Below, piece after piece: positions 24,583 to 37,630 of a DNA stretch of 64,000 nucleotides. The notes under the pieces were generated by a model. That model did not search any database, was not told where the DNA came from, and saw only the letters and a list, made by a program, of their open reading frames with translations. The stretch lies in assembly GCA_036852015.1 (NCBI GenBank), contig JAANDG010000038.1, positions 372,001-436,000 on the forward strand, in the 5' to 3' direction. How positions within the stretch are numbered: position 1 is the stretch's first letter; every line of letters begins with the position of its first letter. The translations under genes were made by a program, and so were the position numbers. Source of the stretch: Pelodera strongyloides. Lineage: Eukaryota > Nematoda > Chromadorea > Rhabditida > Rhabditidae.

Positions 24583-27500
24583 TTACAAAATAACACCATT
24601 GGAACTACTGCGCATAAAATAACGAATACGAACTTTTATAGATGATACATGGATATCCTGCATCATAAATACCCTGGAATGACCTTAGCTTGAGAGTATA
24701 CGACATAAAGCGATAAAACAGTCAGTTCTTGAAACGTATTGCGATGTGGTCAGCTAAATTCCCCTATGTTGTACGCAAATGGTTAGATCAACAAGCGCGC
24801 ACGAATTCATACACTGCATGGTAATTGGTAATACGGCGCCCATCGTTCCAACAACCGGCTGTTATATCGCTTTGAGTTAACCACATGGAACAACTCACGG
24901 GTACCAATACTCCAATGACCCCGTAATTCCGACCAATTCAAACGTCTGCTTGATGTGCTCCACATTGAGCGGAGGAGTGTGACGTATGTTGGACGTGGTC
25001 TCACAAGAATTGTTGCCTAGAAAGAAATTATTAATTCACACATGGATTTAGAAATCAATTCTAAGTTCTAAGTATCTAATTTCTCAATACAACTACACAA
25101 ATGGTGCAACGCACCTGTAGAACTAGAAAGCACGTAAACTTAGGTTGACAATTACTGACATGTGACAAATATTTATGATAATCATCACTCAAACTCAAAG
25201 TGCGGCCAAGAGTAACTAACCAAATTTAAACATCACTAAAGGGTCTCAACGAACCATGTACTGGACCAAATGTGTGAATCTATGAACTCTTTTCGCCCAA
25301 TCGATATAGCCATTACTTTGGAACTTGGGACACCAGCTGATCGAGTATATTCACTGGTAAGTGCAACTATTTTGAAGCCACTGAGTACTGAGTGTAAAGA
25401 TTTAATAAAGTTAACCTAAACCTACCAGCTGATCGAGTATATCCAGTCACTGCTGGCGAAGGTCGTCCCACAGCAGCGGTCACAATTTCATTGGTCGCCA
25501 GAATCGATTGAATATTTGGACCCGAAATTCGTTTTCGGATATATTCCCTGAAATCATAAAGAAACACTAGATAGAAACCTGTCATAGTATACCAAATCTG
25601 ATGTACGAGAGACGCATAGATAGAGAGACAAGACAGAAACGGTTTCTCTATCTATACGTCAGACGGTCAGACATCACTCACAATCGTTTATATTAGAAAT
25701 AAACACTCACCACGAACTCACAAAACTGAAAGCTATATTGAACCACTCTTAAATGACAAAAAGACAGAGAAAGAGAGACTGACAGAAGGAGTAATTGAGA
25801 TTCCATATTCCTAGAGGATTTACGAATAATTTACCTATTCTTCTTCGGTAACTTAGTCCCCAAGGTACTTCTTTGTCCTCTAAACCTCGCATCGATAGGG
25901 AATATATGTCCTTGTGTGGAGAAAAGAAGACGTTCCTGGTGCACGTTGATCGGATTCTTCTCGTCAAATAACTGAAATACATTACAAACACATTGCGGTG
26001 ACTATAGTTGTTAACATACGACAACGACAAAACAACGAGTTATACACTGTTTTCGAGTCTTATGTGTGACTTGTGGTGTACACTTGTGGTGTTATTTAAT
26101 AAATAATCAAACAACTATGTAGAAAAAACCACGTAATACAATTGAGTCTGTAGCGCCAACTATTTCCGGTCAATCTCTTATGCGACGATTGAAACATGCC
26201 GTTGACACCCGTTTCTCTTTTTTTTTCACGAAACGAATCATTTTCACAAAAGGACGCGACTCGGGGTAAAACAAGGTTATTGCGAGTCAATGCGAGTATT
26301 CAGGTAAACCAAACCAATAACAATAAGAAATAAACTTACCAAATATAGATATTTGATGGTCTCCGATAGGAAGAATGATTCCATTCTATCTTCCAAACTT
26401 CCGTCGGTCACATCGTGCACGGTGGCAAAACCACATTCAACCTAAACAATAGCGGATTGCTCACTTTAGCTGCACATTAATAAAAAATAATGATGTGTTC
26501 AAATAGTTTTTGTTATACAAGCAATATATATGTTCTCAAACAGGCAAGTATACTTAAGGTGGGTGAGCCTCATAGAACTCAGCAGCCTGCTACCTTACAG
26601 GCGACTGGCGTCCGAGTCATTCTGATGAAATACCAGGTCCAAACCATGAAGCAATGCAATACGAATTTACTAATTAGGAATTATAAAATTATAACCTTAA
26701 TTCACTTTTACACCCCCCCCCCCCCCCCCCTCTCTCTCCCAATATGGTCCACAGTTCCCAATTATGAATTTTTACGTATATATGAAAAACAAAATGTTTC
26801 TAAAATACATTAATTACACCATGCCATAATACAGTCCGTGAATATATAGGAAAAATTCTCTAAACGTAGCACTAATAAGCAAGCAAGAAACCCCCCACCC
26901 TCATTCTGAGATTGATCGTCTCCAACATCTTTTTTCCCACGTGTAAATACAATGGGTTCTTGGTGGAAAGGTACAGAAGATACGTGGATTCGGCCAACTC
27001 TGGACGTAACGGGTAGAATTTCACATCGGGAGCTCTGAGAGTAGAGAATATAACCAGTGAAAAAATGGCTTATACAATTAACAGAAAGAACAAAAGGCTG
27101 GAAATGATTATTACAGCAAAAAAGCAGGCGATATTCAACCAAAATTGAACATGCACCATGCACAGTTTTTCAATTACAACCTACGCTCACCACCTATATA
27201 ACCGAAGTAACAAAAAAGCCATATGCGAAGCAAAGTTGGCAAAGATGTATAAAGTAAATATAACTCAACAAGTTCACTCACTTCAAATTCCAGTTGTACC
27301 TCTCCGGAAGACTACCGTACTTCTTCCAAACTGCATAATAGAGGGCATGCAAACATACAGCTTCGTCGACGTCTCCAGCAAGGACCTGGACGCCCGCAAA
27401 CGATGCCTTCAATTTACAAAAATAAGCTAGGAAAATATGGACATCGGAAATAAGTCAATAAATCACACTAGCATCAGTGATGAAAAATACAACACATAAA

Positions 27501-30500
27501 ATAAACTCGCAATCCCAATCCACCAAAGTTCCTACCAATCATAATCTCCCTCTCGAACCACGACTGTACAGTATCAATTCATGTTACAAAAAAAACTATT
27601 CGAGAAATTCCTATATTCCCCATTAATTAGGAATATAGGAATCTGACACAAACATACAGATACATAGATACATACAAACGAATAAATACACACAAACATA
27701 CATACAAAAACAATCTAACTCAACCTCTCACCTGTAGTGAATCAATCCACGTGTTCACCGTACTTCCATCTCTCGAGTCGACATTCACGTAGATGGGCGG
27801 TTCGCCCTCACTGCCCGTACACGAGACCCTGCAGCAATTATCAGTAATTATCAAGCAAACGACGCATACTATATTTGCTACGCACACAAATGTATAACTT
27901 ACAGTTAGTGCCCCTTTTATACCAAATCGTGCGCCGGCGGAGCAGAATACTCCGCGTCTCACAGATTCCTCACAACCACATTGTGAAACAATCTCTCTCA
28001 TATGAAATTAGCCTACCGTCCGCGTCTCATATTATCAAGAATCGTGGCATAGGCCTCGTTGAACACTTCAATATCCCACTGCTCACCAAACATGATGTAC
28101 GACTGAAACGGAAACCTTACAAAAAGGAGCCGATAATAAGCATCAAGCATGACGGCCACAAAGCCTGGATCGCTGATGCTGACTATGGATCAAACCGACT
28201 AACCGTTTTTCTTTAGTAGGTATATCATGTAATAACACCATATCATGTAATCAGTTAAACTTAAACATTAGCATGTGAAGCAAAGCGCTCAGCCAGACAA
28301 TCACACACCTTCAACAAATATTCATAAAACGAGTCGAGGCCGGCTCCCAACCCACTCAAATGTCCCTTCCACTGTCCAGTCTGAATGTTGACCACATTAC
28401 CTGAAAAGAAGGAAGCAAATAGCTAACAGAAGCCCATTTTGCTGACTACCTTACCTAATGTATCTAAGGTAAGCAAGCTAATATATACATAAAATTTCAC
28501 TCCTACATCGCGCAATGTAATCGTAAGTCATGATGAGACGAAATGTTTATCTGCCAAGTACTCTACCCTATTATTATCCTATAAAAAAACATCCTGAGAT
28601 ATGGCCAAAAACTGACAAAACAGTGCCATTTTCTCCCATATTAGTCCATAGTCTGTAACTATTCGTAAGAATTAATAAGACAATGATATAAAGAATGTAA
28701 GTAAAATTTCAAAATCTAACCCAAAAGCCCGGTGTCCGGACTCCTCAGTTCCCACAACCTCTCATTGATTCGACGTGCCATCGACTCATACGATTCGTCA
28801 TTGAGAAGACGTGAGAGGATGCCAAATTCTAAAAGAAAACTTCTGATGTAACAAAACTACAGAACCACAGATCCACTGCTAGGAACTGCTCGCGCCTTGA
28901 GTTTAAAACAGTACGCATGTTTTTAAAACATAAAATGTAAAACGTGATTATTTGTAAACCTATTACCGAGTTATATGCTGTCACTGAAACATATGATGAT
29001 CAACCTGTATTATTGGTAAACCGTTTAACGTGTTCTCTATACTGTCACTGTGTCATGAAATGATGAAATACATAATAACAGGTCCAATTAAACGTGACGT
29101 TGCTTCGAAAGCACCAAGCACGCATAACGCCGCTTAAAGTACTAAATTAAAGTGAAATGGAAAACTTAACTGACCCAGTAGAAGACTTCCAGCCCCAGAT
29201 GTGCATGTCTCGTTGATCGTCCCGGCCAGAACACCGTGGAGCAGATTCACCCTCGGATACGGTAATCCTGCAAGAAACATAATAATAAGGAGAAGTAAAA
29301 AGAAATATCAATACAGCTATAGAGTTAACCTAGTTTTCCTTACCGCTGTAAAATGAACCACCTTCAAAATGCCTTGTTTGACGCTTGAAGAAATTACAAA
29401 CTTTAGTATCTGGGAAGTAGGAAGAAACGTGAGAAGAGGTAGTTAGACCCCCCTTCAAACTTCAAATCCCAAATCACTCTCATCATGGGCCTAGTCACTA
29501 GTGCCAGTCCAGTTAACCACTACACTACACTATAAATTGGGAAGTAGACCGGAATTCAGAAAAAATACTGCAACTCTGATCTACGCGTCCGTTTTTATGC
29601 GTAAGTATGAGGACAGCGGGCTAGCCAGGCAATTGAACGATCTGACAACTCACCAGTCTTGGTGCCTTCAAACGCCGGCATCAGTCTCGTGGCCAGGTCG
29701 TGGGCCAATAAGAGCAACTGTCCGTCATAATCCTCCATATAAAAGTCGCCCAATAGTCGATTCTCATCCGATGCGATAAGGTGCGCAGACATCAAACCAC
29801 CGATTACTCTGGAAAGGTAGAACAATTAAGACGCTTCGTGAAATACAACAAACGTACCGTACATTTTTTTGGCCTGTTACTTAGTTAGGACTGTGTCGTC
29901 CTTGCTTTATTAATACATGAAGTATTGATGTTCCAGCCTCACTTGCTTTTGCTTATACCATACCTGTACTCTTGTACATATAAATGTAAACAGTTCAAAT
30001 ATAAAAAAAAACATATCACCAATCACCATTGTCATTGTCAATTGTCATAAAGAAAATAAAAGTTAAAACCCTCACCTAATTGTCGCTTCAAATACTTGAA
30101 CGGTCGAATTTTTGTTAAATGATACAGTATTAATGACAAGATTCACAGATTCCTAAACGACACATTTCATAAGCCATAAAAAGGACATTATTACGTTAAT
30201 TAGTAATAAACAATTCCTCGCGTACAATGAAACATTCGGCGTCATACCTGTCTTTCCATGCTTTGCTTTACAATGAACCAAGACACTTCCGAAACAATTT
30301 CTGTTTCAAATTATTTTGCTTTACACATGACAAATTCATAACTTCGTATTCCAATACAAACTTACAAACAGAAAAGCACCCACCTGAAATCTCTCAGTAT
30401 CACCCATCACCACCAGTGAGTCTAGCGAATCAATCAGGGTAAGAGAGTAATCGCCCAGGACATCGTTGATATTGATGTTCTCCCTAAACGGCTAAACAAT

Positions 30501-31608
30501 AACATCAAGAAATGAGGGGGTTCGATCACGATAATCTAAATTTTAGAACCTAGAAGCATTTCCAATGAACCTGGCCACAAAGTGGTGCGCAAAACGTACA
30601 TACAAACAAATGCGACCTGTACTGGCTCACACCATCTCCGGAGGCCAATTTCAAATCAATACACAAGAAAATGAGTGAAACGTGTCAATAAATCACCACG
30701 TTCGATGACTTATTGATAACTTCACCGGACCCTTGGCACCGACGCACATCACTGCATGGCACGGGGTATGAAACTTATGCCTACTTCAAAATTCAAACCT
30801 TATTACCGAAAACCAAAATAAGTACCGAAGACCAATTTCTCAACTCACGGATGCTCATAATCCAGGCTATAAATCTATGCGTAAAATTACGCATCAACCA
30901 TCTCCGGATTGGCTTTGACCATCTCCGGAGGCAAATGCAAATATATAGATTTGGGTGAAACGTATCAGTGGTAATTTACGGTTCGACTCTCAACTAAGAG
31001 ACCATCTCCGAAATTACGCATGGAAATTATAGCCTGTCATAATCTGGGCCTCGTCCCGTGCAGTGGATTGGGTCCAATTCATCCGATGGCCACGCATATT
31101 CCATATAGTTATCGAACCCGAAATAGAACATTTCACGGGCCAGCTGACGAGACTTCTCCTAGAATATAAACACTAATTGTGAAGGAATGGTGATATGCTC
31201 TTATTCATCGTCAAGAAAAAAAAACTGGTGACAACAAACATCCATATACGAATATTCAGTATAACACTTGTGAACTCAAACAATGAAACATTAACTTTAC
31301 ATATCTATCCTATTAGATCTTCTCTCACGCGATTCATTGCTGGCATAGTTCGCATTTTTATGTCAAAGATACAATAAGATACAGTACATTTCAGCTACTA
31401 AGCTAAGCTACACATGCAAGCTTCACTTGCGCCCTGACCCTACACCGCCTCCGCACATTTAAATAAGGAAATAAATGAAACCAAAGTTCCAATAACCCAC
31501 CCTTTCTCTGTCTGAGAATGAGGCTGCCTTGATTTCCTCATCTCTCAACAAAAACGGGTTTCTTTGACTTTGTGCCGATACGGTAAGGCTGAAGAGTAGC
31601 AGCGGCAT
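24583..31608 (-). CDS. EDEM1-type ER degradation-enhancing alpha-mannosidase-like protein (GH47)
   Basis: Acts in the ER lumen in glycoprotein ER-associated degradation, recognising or trimming N-glycans of misfolded proteins. Exons: 31501-31608, 31034-31158, 30384-30483, 30076-30152, 29654-29808, 29175-29267, 28721-28828, 28309-28400, 28017-28102, 27732-27828, 27282-27406, 26899-27034, 26340-26441, 25835-25971, 25426-25547, 24899-25016, 24583-24673. Total 1872 nt = 623 aa, in frame. Diagnostic blocks: [65 protein letters not shown], and the GH47 signature [20 protein letters not shown] (about 450-469) followed by FDEKNP. No PA domain, so EDEM1-like rather than EDEM3. The N-terminus is hydrophobic ([12 protein letters not shown]); the same frame stays open to an acceptor at 31629, so a short upstream start exon is possible. 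The donor at 31034 is GC, not GT. The last exon is the weakest. Confidence 0.93.
26706..26738. repeat. Poly-C then CT run in an EDEM intron
   Basis: About 25 consecutive C followed by TCTCTCTCCC, in the intron between exons 26340-26441 and 26899-27034. Prone to assembly or sequencing length error. Confidence 0.85.
30600..31020. repeat. Diverged direct repeats with CCATCTCCGGA motif in an EDEM intron
   Basis: The block CCATCTCCGGAGGC followed by an AAATA-rich stretch and GTGAAACGT-AATAA recurs near 30632 and 30900, with a shorter third copy near 30998. All lie within the intron 30484-31033, the same intron that has the GC donor. Confidence 0.55.
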
Positions 31609-31629
31609 GCAGCAAAACACTACATGCTT

Positions 31630-33453
31630 CTAAACAACATCGACATTAAAGCAATATACCAGCAGGTTTAAAAAAAAACACATCTTGCATGTGCATGCAA
31701 ATGTGCAAACAAACTATATGGGAATGCATCGTTCAAAAAAACCGGATGTTATACTGAAACCAGAAAGTGGTACGGACACACAACTACAAACGTTCTACCA
31801 CGACCGTTTCTTATAGTTCACGGCCATAAAAATAGTCGAAATAAACGTAACCCCAAAAGAGCGAGAATGGGCAGGAGCGTAGAAGCATTGCGTACCCTAC
31901 ACACGCCAGGATTTAGCACACAATTTACATTCCACACAGGTACCCACTAGAATTCAAATTAGTCGAAGTTAAAAAAAACCAACCATTTAACTTTGATAAA
32001 AGATGAGCATATACGATGACGGAGGAGAACCCGTATACGAAGAAATTCGGCCGCGCCCAGCTGAAGTTGAATTAAAAAAAATGAAAAGTAGCGAAACAAT
32101 GCTGCAAATAAGACCAATAGAATCAAAAAGATAGTTCAGATAATCCAATAAGAACATTTGACAACAGTTTTACAATGTATTCTTGCACATATATGTTGAA
32201 ATGTTTATTTCGATATCTTTCCTAAGTTCCTACAACATACATAAACTAGTAACATTAGTAACAATATCTATACTAACATAACTATATTACTAGCAAACTA
32301 ACGGACTATACAATTCACCAATAAAGGGTAGTAACGAAGAACAAGATCAAATAAAGAGAAGATCTCAATCTGATATTGAATGCACAAAATATCGGGAAAA
32401 CAATATTGATGCATTAAAAAAACGATAACATATTGAATTTGAAATAAACTCATTAAAAAAACTACGCGATGATACATTAATAAACATTATCATACATGGG
32501 ATACGGTGAAAATTTAACGAAATAAACGAAGTTGCGAAGCTAGCTACGCGGTTACTTTATATTTCTCCGCACTATAATATAATTCTTATAACACAATGGC
32601 ACGAAACAGTATGTCCCGTACGTACAAAAGGGTCATTACGTTATTAATGAAACAAAAGTAATAATAAGAGTGTAGGTAGAAAAAAAAGTTGAAGGCACAC
32701 ATGTGCCCGAATTTTCACGAAAATTGAAAATGACTGCTAGGTTGTGAGATTAAAAACACATGAACATAACATAACTACAGTACAGTCTATGAGGCTCTAC
32801 AGCTTAGCATTTAACAACAGAAACTGTGGAAACAACAAAAAGCTCTGCTAACTCGCAAAGAAGAATTAAACAAGAAATGGCAAATCAACAATTCAATTGG
32901 ACTAGTTAAAGAAAACGAACTGCAGCGTCAAAAAAAAACATACATACAACAGAAATGAATAGTAAGATTTTAGCAACACATCACTATGCAATCAATAGTT
33001 ACCTAATAGTCCTACCATTAATTATCAAAAAGAGGGTACGGCGTAAGCCAAACATATTCCTAGCTGCTTCAATTCGATGCAAGCATAAAAAAAGTCCTAT
33101 AGAGTTCCAGAACTACACACAAGTTGACACAAGTATCTACCAATCCAATCATCAACGTAAACTGTGCAACCATAATAGAGCTTTTAACACGTTCGCGGAA
33201 TTCCAAGCACGGCAGCGAGTTTCAAAATCAGCTTATATATGGAACGCGAAAGTGCACTTGAATTAAACTTTCGCACTTACCACGTTCGCGAACGTGCACT
33301 CAAAAGCTCTACGAGAAGGAGACAGAGACAGTACTACAGTACGCGAATTTCTCTATACTGTATATGTATACTCAACACCTAAGTATTCAAGTAATAGAAC
33401 CAAGTTCCCTCACTCACCTGCAGACAGTGACAGCTAATGGGCAGCGAAATTGC
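31630..33453. other. Intergenic stretch between EDEM and the ADP/ATP carrier gene
   Basis: AT-rich, no convincing coding sequence. A solo transposon end, CCGGATGTTATACTG, lies near 31741. A short palindromic segment with TTTCGCACTT lies near 33250-33300. An ATG directly followed by GTTGGT (donor-like) at 31984-31986 could be a one-codon start exon for EDEM; this is speculative. Confidence 0.5.
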
Positions 33454-36400
33454 TCATACATGTTTCTGTATTTCATGATAACATGCCATTACAAGTGCTC
33501 CACCAGAGGTACGGAAGATATTCGCCAAAGCTCCCTAAAAGAAAATCATGTCTTTACATTTATCATGTCGTATATCTTATCTTTATATTATGAAATAATA
33601 ATATCAAACACGCTGGACGCTGGACTGGCTGGACATTTGCCATAGCCATACACTCGAAGGAAATGCTAAATGGAAACAAACAGCATTATCAAAGTGTGTA
33701 TAACAATAGTACTATCGATAAACACATAAGCTCACATAAACATAAGTAGTGCCACTTATATACACAGTGGAAAGAAAAAACAAACGAGCAAATACAAGAG
33801 CAAGGCTCGAGACCGTGAACATACCTTGAACAATCCCCTGACTCCTTCCTTTCCCACGATCAGCTTAGCGCTTTCCCATGCATGTTTTGAGCTGAGATCA
33901 CCCTACAAAGATAAGTAGTCAGATTTCATCGATTCTATTGAGGAATGAAAATGTATTGAGACATAATGCGGAGAGCATGCGAGCAATACGCTCAACTAAT
34001 ATGACACCAAATATGGCTTGTCTGAAACATGAGTGCTGACTGACCGAGCATAATCTGCAATCTGCACTGGTTAAAAAAAATACAGGCTAAATAGATAATG
34101 CAAAAATGCCCGCTACTCAGATAACCAGAATATAATAATCATAATAATATCGTGTTCATTTGGAGAGTTCTAGATGAAAAGTAAAAAAAACTACAAAATA
34201 ATGCATAGTCAGAAGTGATTAAGTGACAACAACATACATACACATGACTGACATGACAAGAAGGGTGTTACCGATTTTATCGTTTAGAAGTTCCACGGTC
34301 ATACATAACGAACACGCCGTCAAAACATAAAAAGTGGAAATTAAATAATCTGAAAATCTAATAATAATACCTTAATCATCATCCTCCTCCGCACTGTGTC
34401 CCACGGATACGTAAGATAAGCTGAGCAGATGGAGACACCCTGGAATGTATACACAATTTGGTGGCTAACACCACAAAGAATAAAGACATCACCGAACCAA
34501 AGCAAAGCGTTCAAGTAATAATAATAAACGAATATATGCGTGTGATATGAAGAGATTTAAGAGTTCTAGTGCACACGAAAATTCAAAGTTCTACAATTTT
34601 TCCCAATACATTACTTGTACTTCGTAAAAGCTGACTGTTTCTTACTTTCTTACGTCACAACCATATTGATATCACTCAAACATTAAAGCAGTATTGTACC
34701 TACTTTGGGAAATTTGCGTATGATTCGTAAATCCTATGTATTCTATGTAAATTTGGCACCGGAAGCGGAAGCTTTCCAGACGGGAAGACGGGCAACAAAT
34801 TCGCGACGGGCACTAAATTTGCATAGGATACGTCGAATTTGCGTATCATATGCAAATTTTCCAAAGTAGGTACAATGTTACCTGCGCGATAAGGAAAGAG
34901 GATACAAAGTGGATATTCTTCGGATCATCATGTGTTAGATTGCGGATTGCATCATACAGACCAAAGTAGACGGCCCTGGAAATTGAATAAAACTAAAAAA
35001 AAATTATTGCGCAATGGACGGGGTGATAAGCTATTAACACAAGCGGTAACGTTCGCGCTTGATAAAATAATAATTTGCAACCGAATCCTAGTATTACGCA
35101 CTATATATGTATTAATAACCTCAAAACGCCGGACAATAAAGAATGCGCATGTTAGCTGTTGGAAAATACTGGCACATCGAAAACAACAACATATTTCCCC
35201 ACTTTGGAAAGAAAAGGTTCAGAATAAAATACTGACAAAAACTGCTAGTAATAAGAAAAAAACCAACCTATACAAGAAGTACGTTTGTATGGAAATGAAG
35301 AAGCCTCTGTATAAGCCTACGACTCCATCCGTTTTTAGTGTGTCCGTCAAACAATGGGCAAATCCCTGTACAGAAATATATGTCAACACTTTATCAGTTT
35401 CAAGTGCTGAGGCCGTATTCACTAACACACAGGGAGCCCTCCATGTCCTCCCCAGGGAGCTAAAGAGTGCGAGAGCAGGAGATCCAGGGCGCAGTGAGCC
35501 TAGGGAGGGCTCCCTATGTGTTGTGAATACGACCTCCGGTGTCCATCCTACTTTGCCAGAAGTTCAAAAATCCTAGTTCTCAGTTCCCACTTCGATTGCT
35601 TGCTACAGAACGGAAATTCTTGAATCGTAGAGTGAATGTAAAAAAGGAATAAGCGCATTACAAGATCAAATTAAAAGCAGGAACCAGCCAAGTTCGATCA
35701 GGGCAAAAAACTCGTTGGGAAATGCTCATAACCTAACCACCATCCAAATATGTATTGTGTTTCAGCTCGTCAACGAGAATATGCTATGGTTCGAGCGAGT
35801 CTTTCGCTATGTTGCTACGAGAAAGTACATACTGAAGTCAACTTAAACTAAAGAAACTACAGTTCGCATTTACATTATAAGGTTAAAATAACTTACCCTA
35901 TACTCCCTGGTCGCTCTATTCTGTCCGATATCAACGCTCAGACGTGTCCTGATGAAATCGAGGGGATAGACAAAACAGAGAGTAGTAGAACCAGCGCATC
36001 CGCCTGCTGCCAATGAGCGAGCAGTGTATTTCCAGAAATCCTATATATGTGCATTTCATAATGAGAACATAGTATTCAGATGGATATATTCAAATTCAGG
36101 CCAGTCCAAGTATACACGATTCACGCTATGTATTCAGAACAATATTGCGGTCTGCTTACATCGGAGATGGGTTCTTCATTATCATTTTTCATAATAAACA
36201 AAAACTAATTGTTTCACATATCGAATATTCGGCACTGTGTCTTGCGTCAACGCCAACAATACAAATAACTTTTACTTACCTTATCTTTGTCAAGTCCAGG
36301 CAAGAAAAATGATTTGTAGTAGTCGTTAAATGCAAAGTTTAAAGCTTGTGTTGGGAAGTACCTGAAAAATGGTTGTTGCAAGAGTAAATAACGCGAGCTA

Positions 36401-37630
36401 AAAACGAAAGACGATACGCTTACACAAAACACAAAATGACAAAAAATACGTCCACCGCCCACCGCCACAAAAAGACAGAAACCCTTTTTACTGGAACATG
36501 AATAAATGCATGAAAAAGCGCTCCATGTCTTCTTTCAAAATGTACACGTATACGAAAACATGTGATACGAGTTACGATGTTACTTACAACAAAACAGCTA
36601 CAATCACAAGCACAGACTCCATAGAGTACCACTACGGTTCTATAGTGTCATGTAAGTAATCAAAAATTCAACAAACATTTACCTGAGCACATTAGTTGCA
36701 TTTCCCCGCCAAAAGGACAGAAACCCCTGTTCTCGTGGAACACGTGTAAATGCGTCAAAAATGCCTTTGTAACGATTCTCCGAAGTAATTCCTTTGTGTG
36801 AACATTGCACCTGAATTTGAAGGGAAAGAATTTATGAAAAGATGACGGCCATAAAGTGGAGTGCCCTGTGTCACATCACGGAACAAGCAGCTTCCGAGAC
36901 TATTGCAAATGTATCATCCATTTGAATTTGAGTTCAATATGAGTTTCGGCTGTTACGGCTAGACATTGATAATAATAATATCTCTATCTAAGCACACGCC
37001 ACAGGGCGCAATATTTATGCCCGTCATGGTACTACTTAGTAGTTAAACACAATAAATAACAAAAAAATACAATAGAAAAAAAAAGTACCTGGAGCAAAAG
37101 TTTGACTCGTTCAATGGGAGCAACTACGGTCTTTGACACAGCGGCCGATGCACCGCCTACACAGAGGTCTGTCGTAAACTGAAAAATGAAAATTACAATT
37201 TTTTTACTCTAGAAATATTAAATTTTAAAGATAAAAAATCTCATTCTAAAAAAAAATAAACTTAAAAAAAAAAAAAAAAAAAAAAAATTTGGTAATAATC
37301 AAACAAATATAGTACCAAATAAGAAAACTAAACTAATCAAATAAATAGAAATATTAATTATGGCCAAGCTCTAATTGTAATCATGATCAAAGATACACAA
37401 AGGAAGCAATTTAATTTGAAACATGTAATCAAGAACAGTATGCATCTGCGTAAATGCAGCTATGCATGTAAGAAAATGAGTTTATCATGAAAGCAAGTGA
37501 ACAACTTCGTGGAATGTGTGCTATGTTAATGTGCTCCATTTGGGAGAAGAGTACGCACGTCTACAATGAAAGAAATCGTTACCCTGCGCAAATCGTGTGC
37601 CTTGGCTGTTTTGTGCTGCACTACAGCCAT
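33454..37630 (-). CDS. Mitochondrial ADP/ATP carrier (adenine nucleotide translocase, SLC25)
   Basis: Exchanges cytosolic ADP for matrix ATP across the inner mitochondrial membrane. Ten exons: 37583-37630, 37089-37178, 36683-36810, 36280-36361, 35897-36040, 35268-35365, 34882-34975, 34371-34439, 33825-33902, 33454-33534. Total 912 nt = 303 aa, the usual size. Three carrier repeats are visible by their signatures [22 protein letters not shown] and [11 protein letters not shown]. Other diagnostic blocks are [27 protein letters not shown] and the C-terminal end EIQKHV. The nucleotide-carrier signature normally written RRRMMM reads RRRMMI here (residues 245-250). The start [16 protein letters not shown] was chosen because it is the nearest in-phase ATG exon with a good donor before FTTDLCVGG. 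Confidence 0.94.
34691..34878. mobile_element. Inverted-repeat element with GTACCTACTTTGG ends
   Basis: Left end AGTATTGTACCTACTTTGG, right end CCAAAGTAGGTACAATGTT, inverted complements; about 188 bp and non-coding. It lies in the ADP/ATP carrier intron 34440-34881, ending about 3 bp from the 5' splice site at 34881/34882. A second copy is at 43686-43814 and a half copy at about 47393-47480. Confidence 0.75.
35409..35537. mobile_element. MITE-like inverted repeat with GAGGCCGTATTCACTAACAC ends
   Basis: Arms at 35409-35442 and 35503-35537 are near-perfect complements (about 34 bp) around a 60-bp centre, inside the ADP/ATP carrier intron 35366-35896. It lies on the plus-strand path of a long antisense ORF that is otherwise exon shadow. 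Confidence 0.75.
37264..37287. repeat. Poly-A run
   Basis: About 24 consecutive A bases in the intron between the first two exons of the ADP/ATP carrier gene. Confidence 0.85.

Noticed and set aside
23773..31608. EDEM and vps-11 as a nematode operon
   Set aside because: They are on the same strand, but the 810-bp spacer is longer than usual operon spacing and no SL2-specific signal could be recognised by eye.
34932..35576. 214-aa plus-strand ORF
   Set aside because: It is antisense to two exons of the ADP/ATP carrier and runs through an inverted-repeat element; it has no family resemblance of its own.
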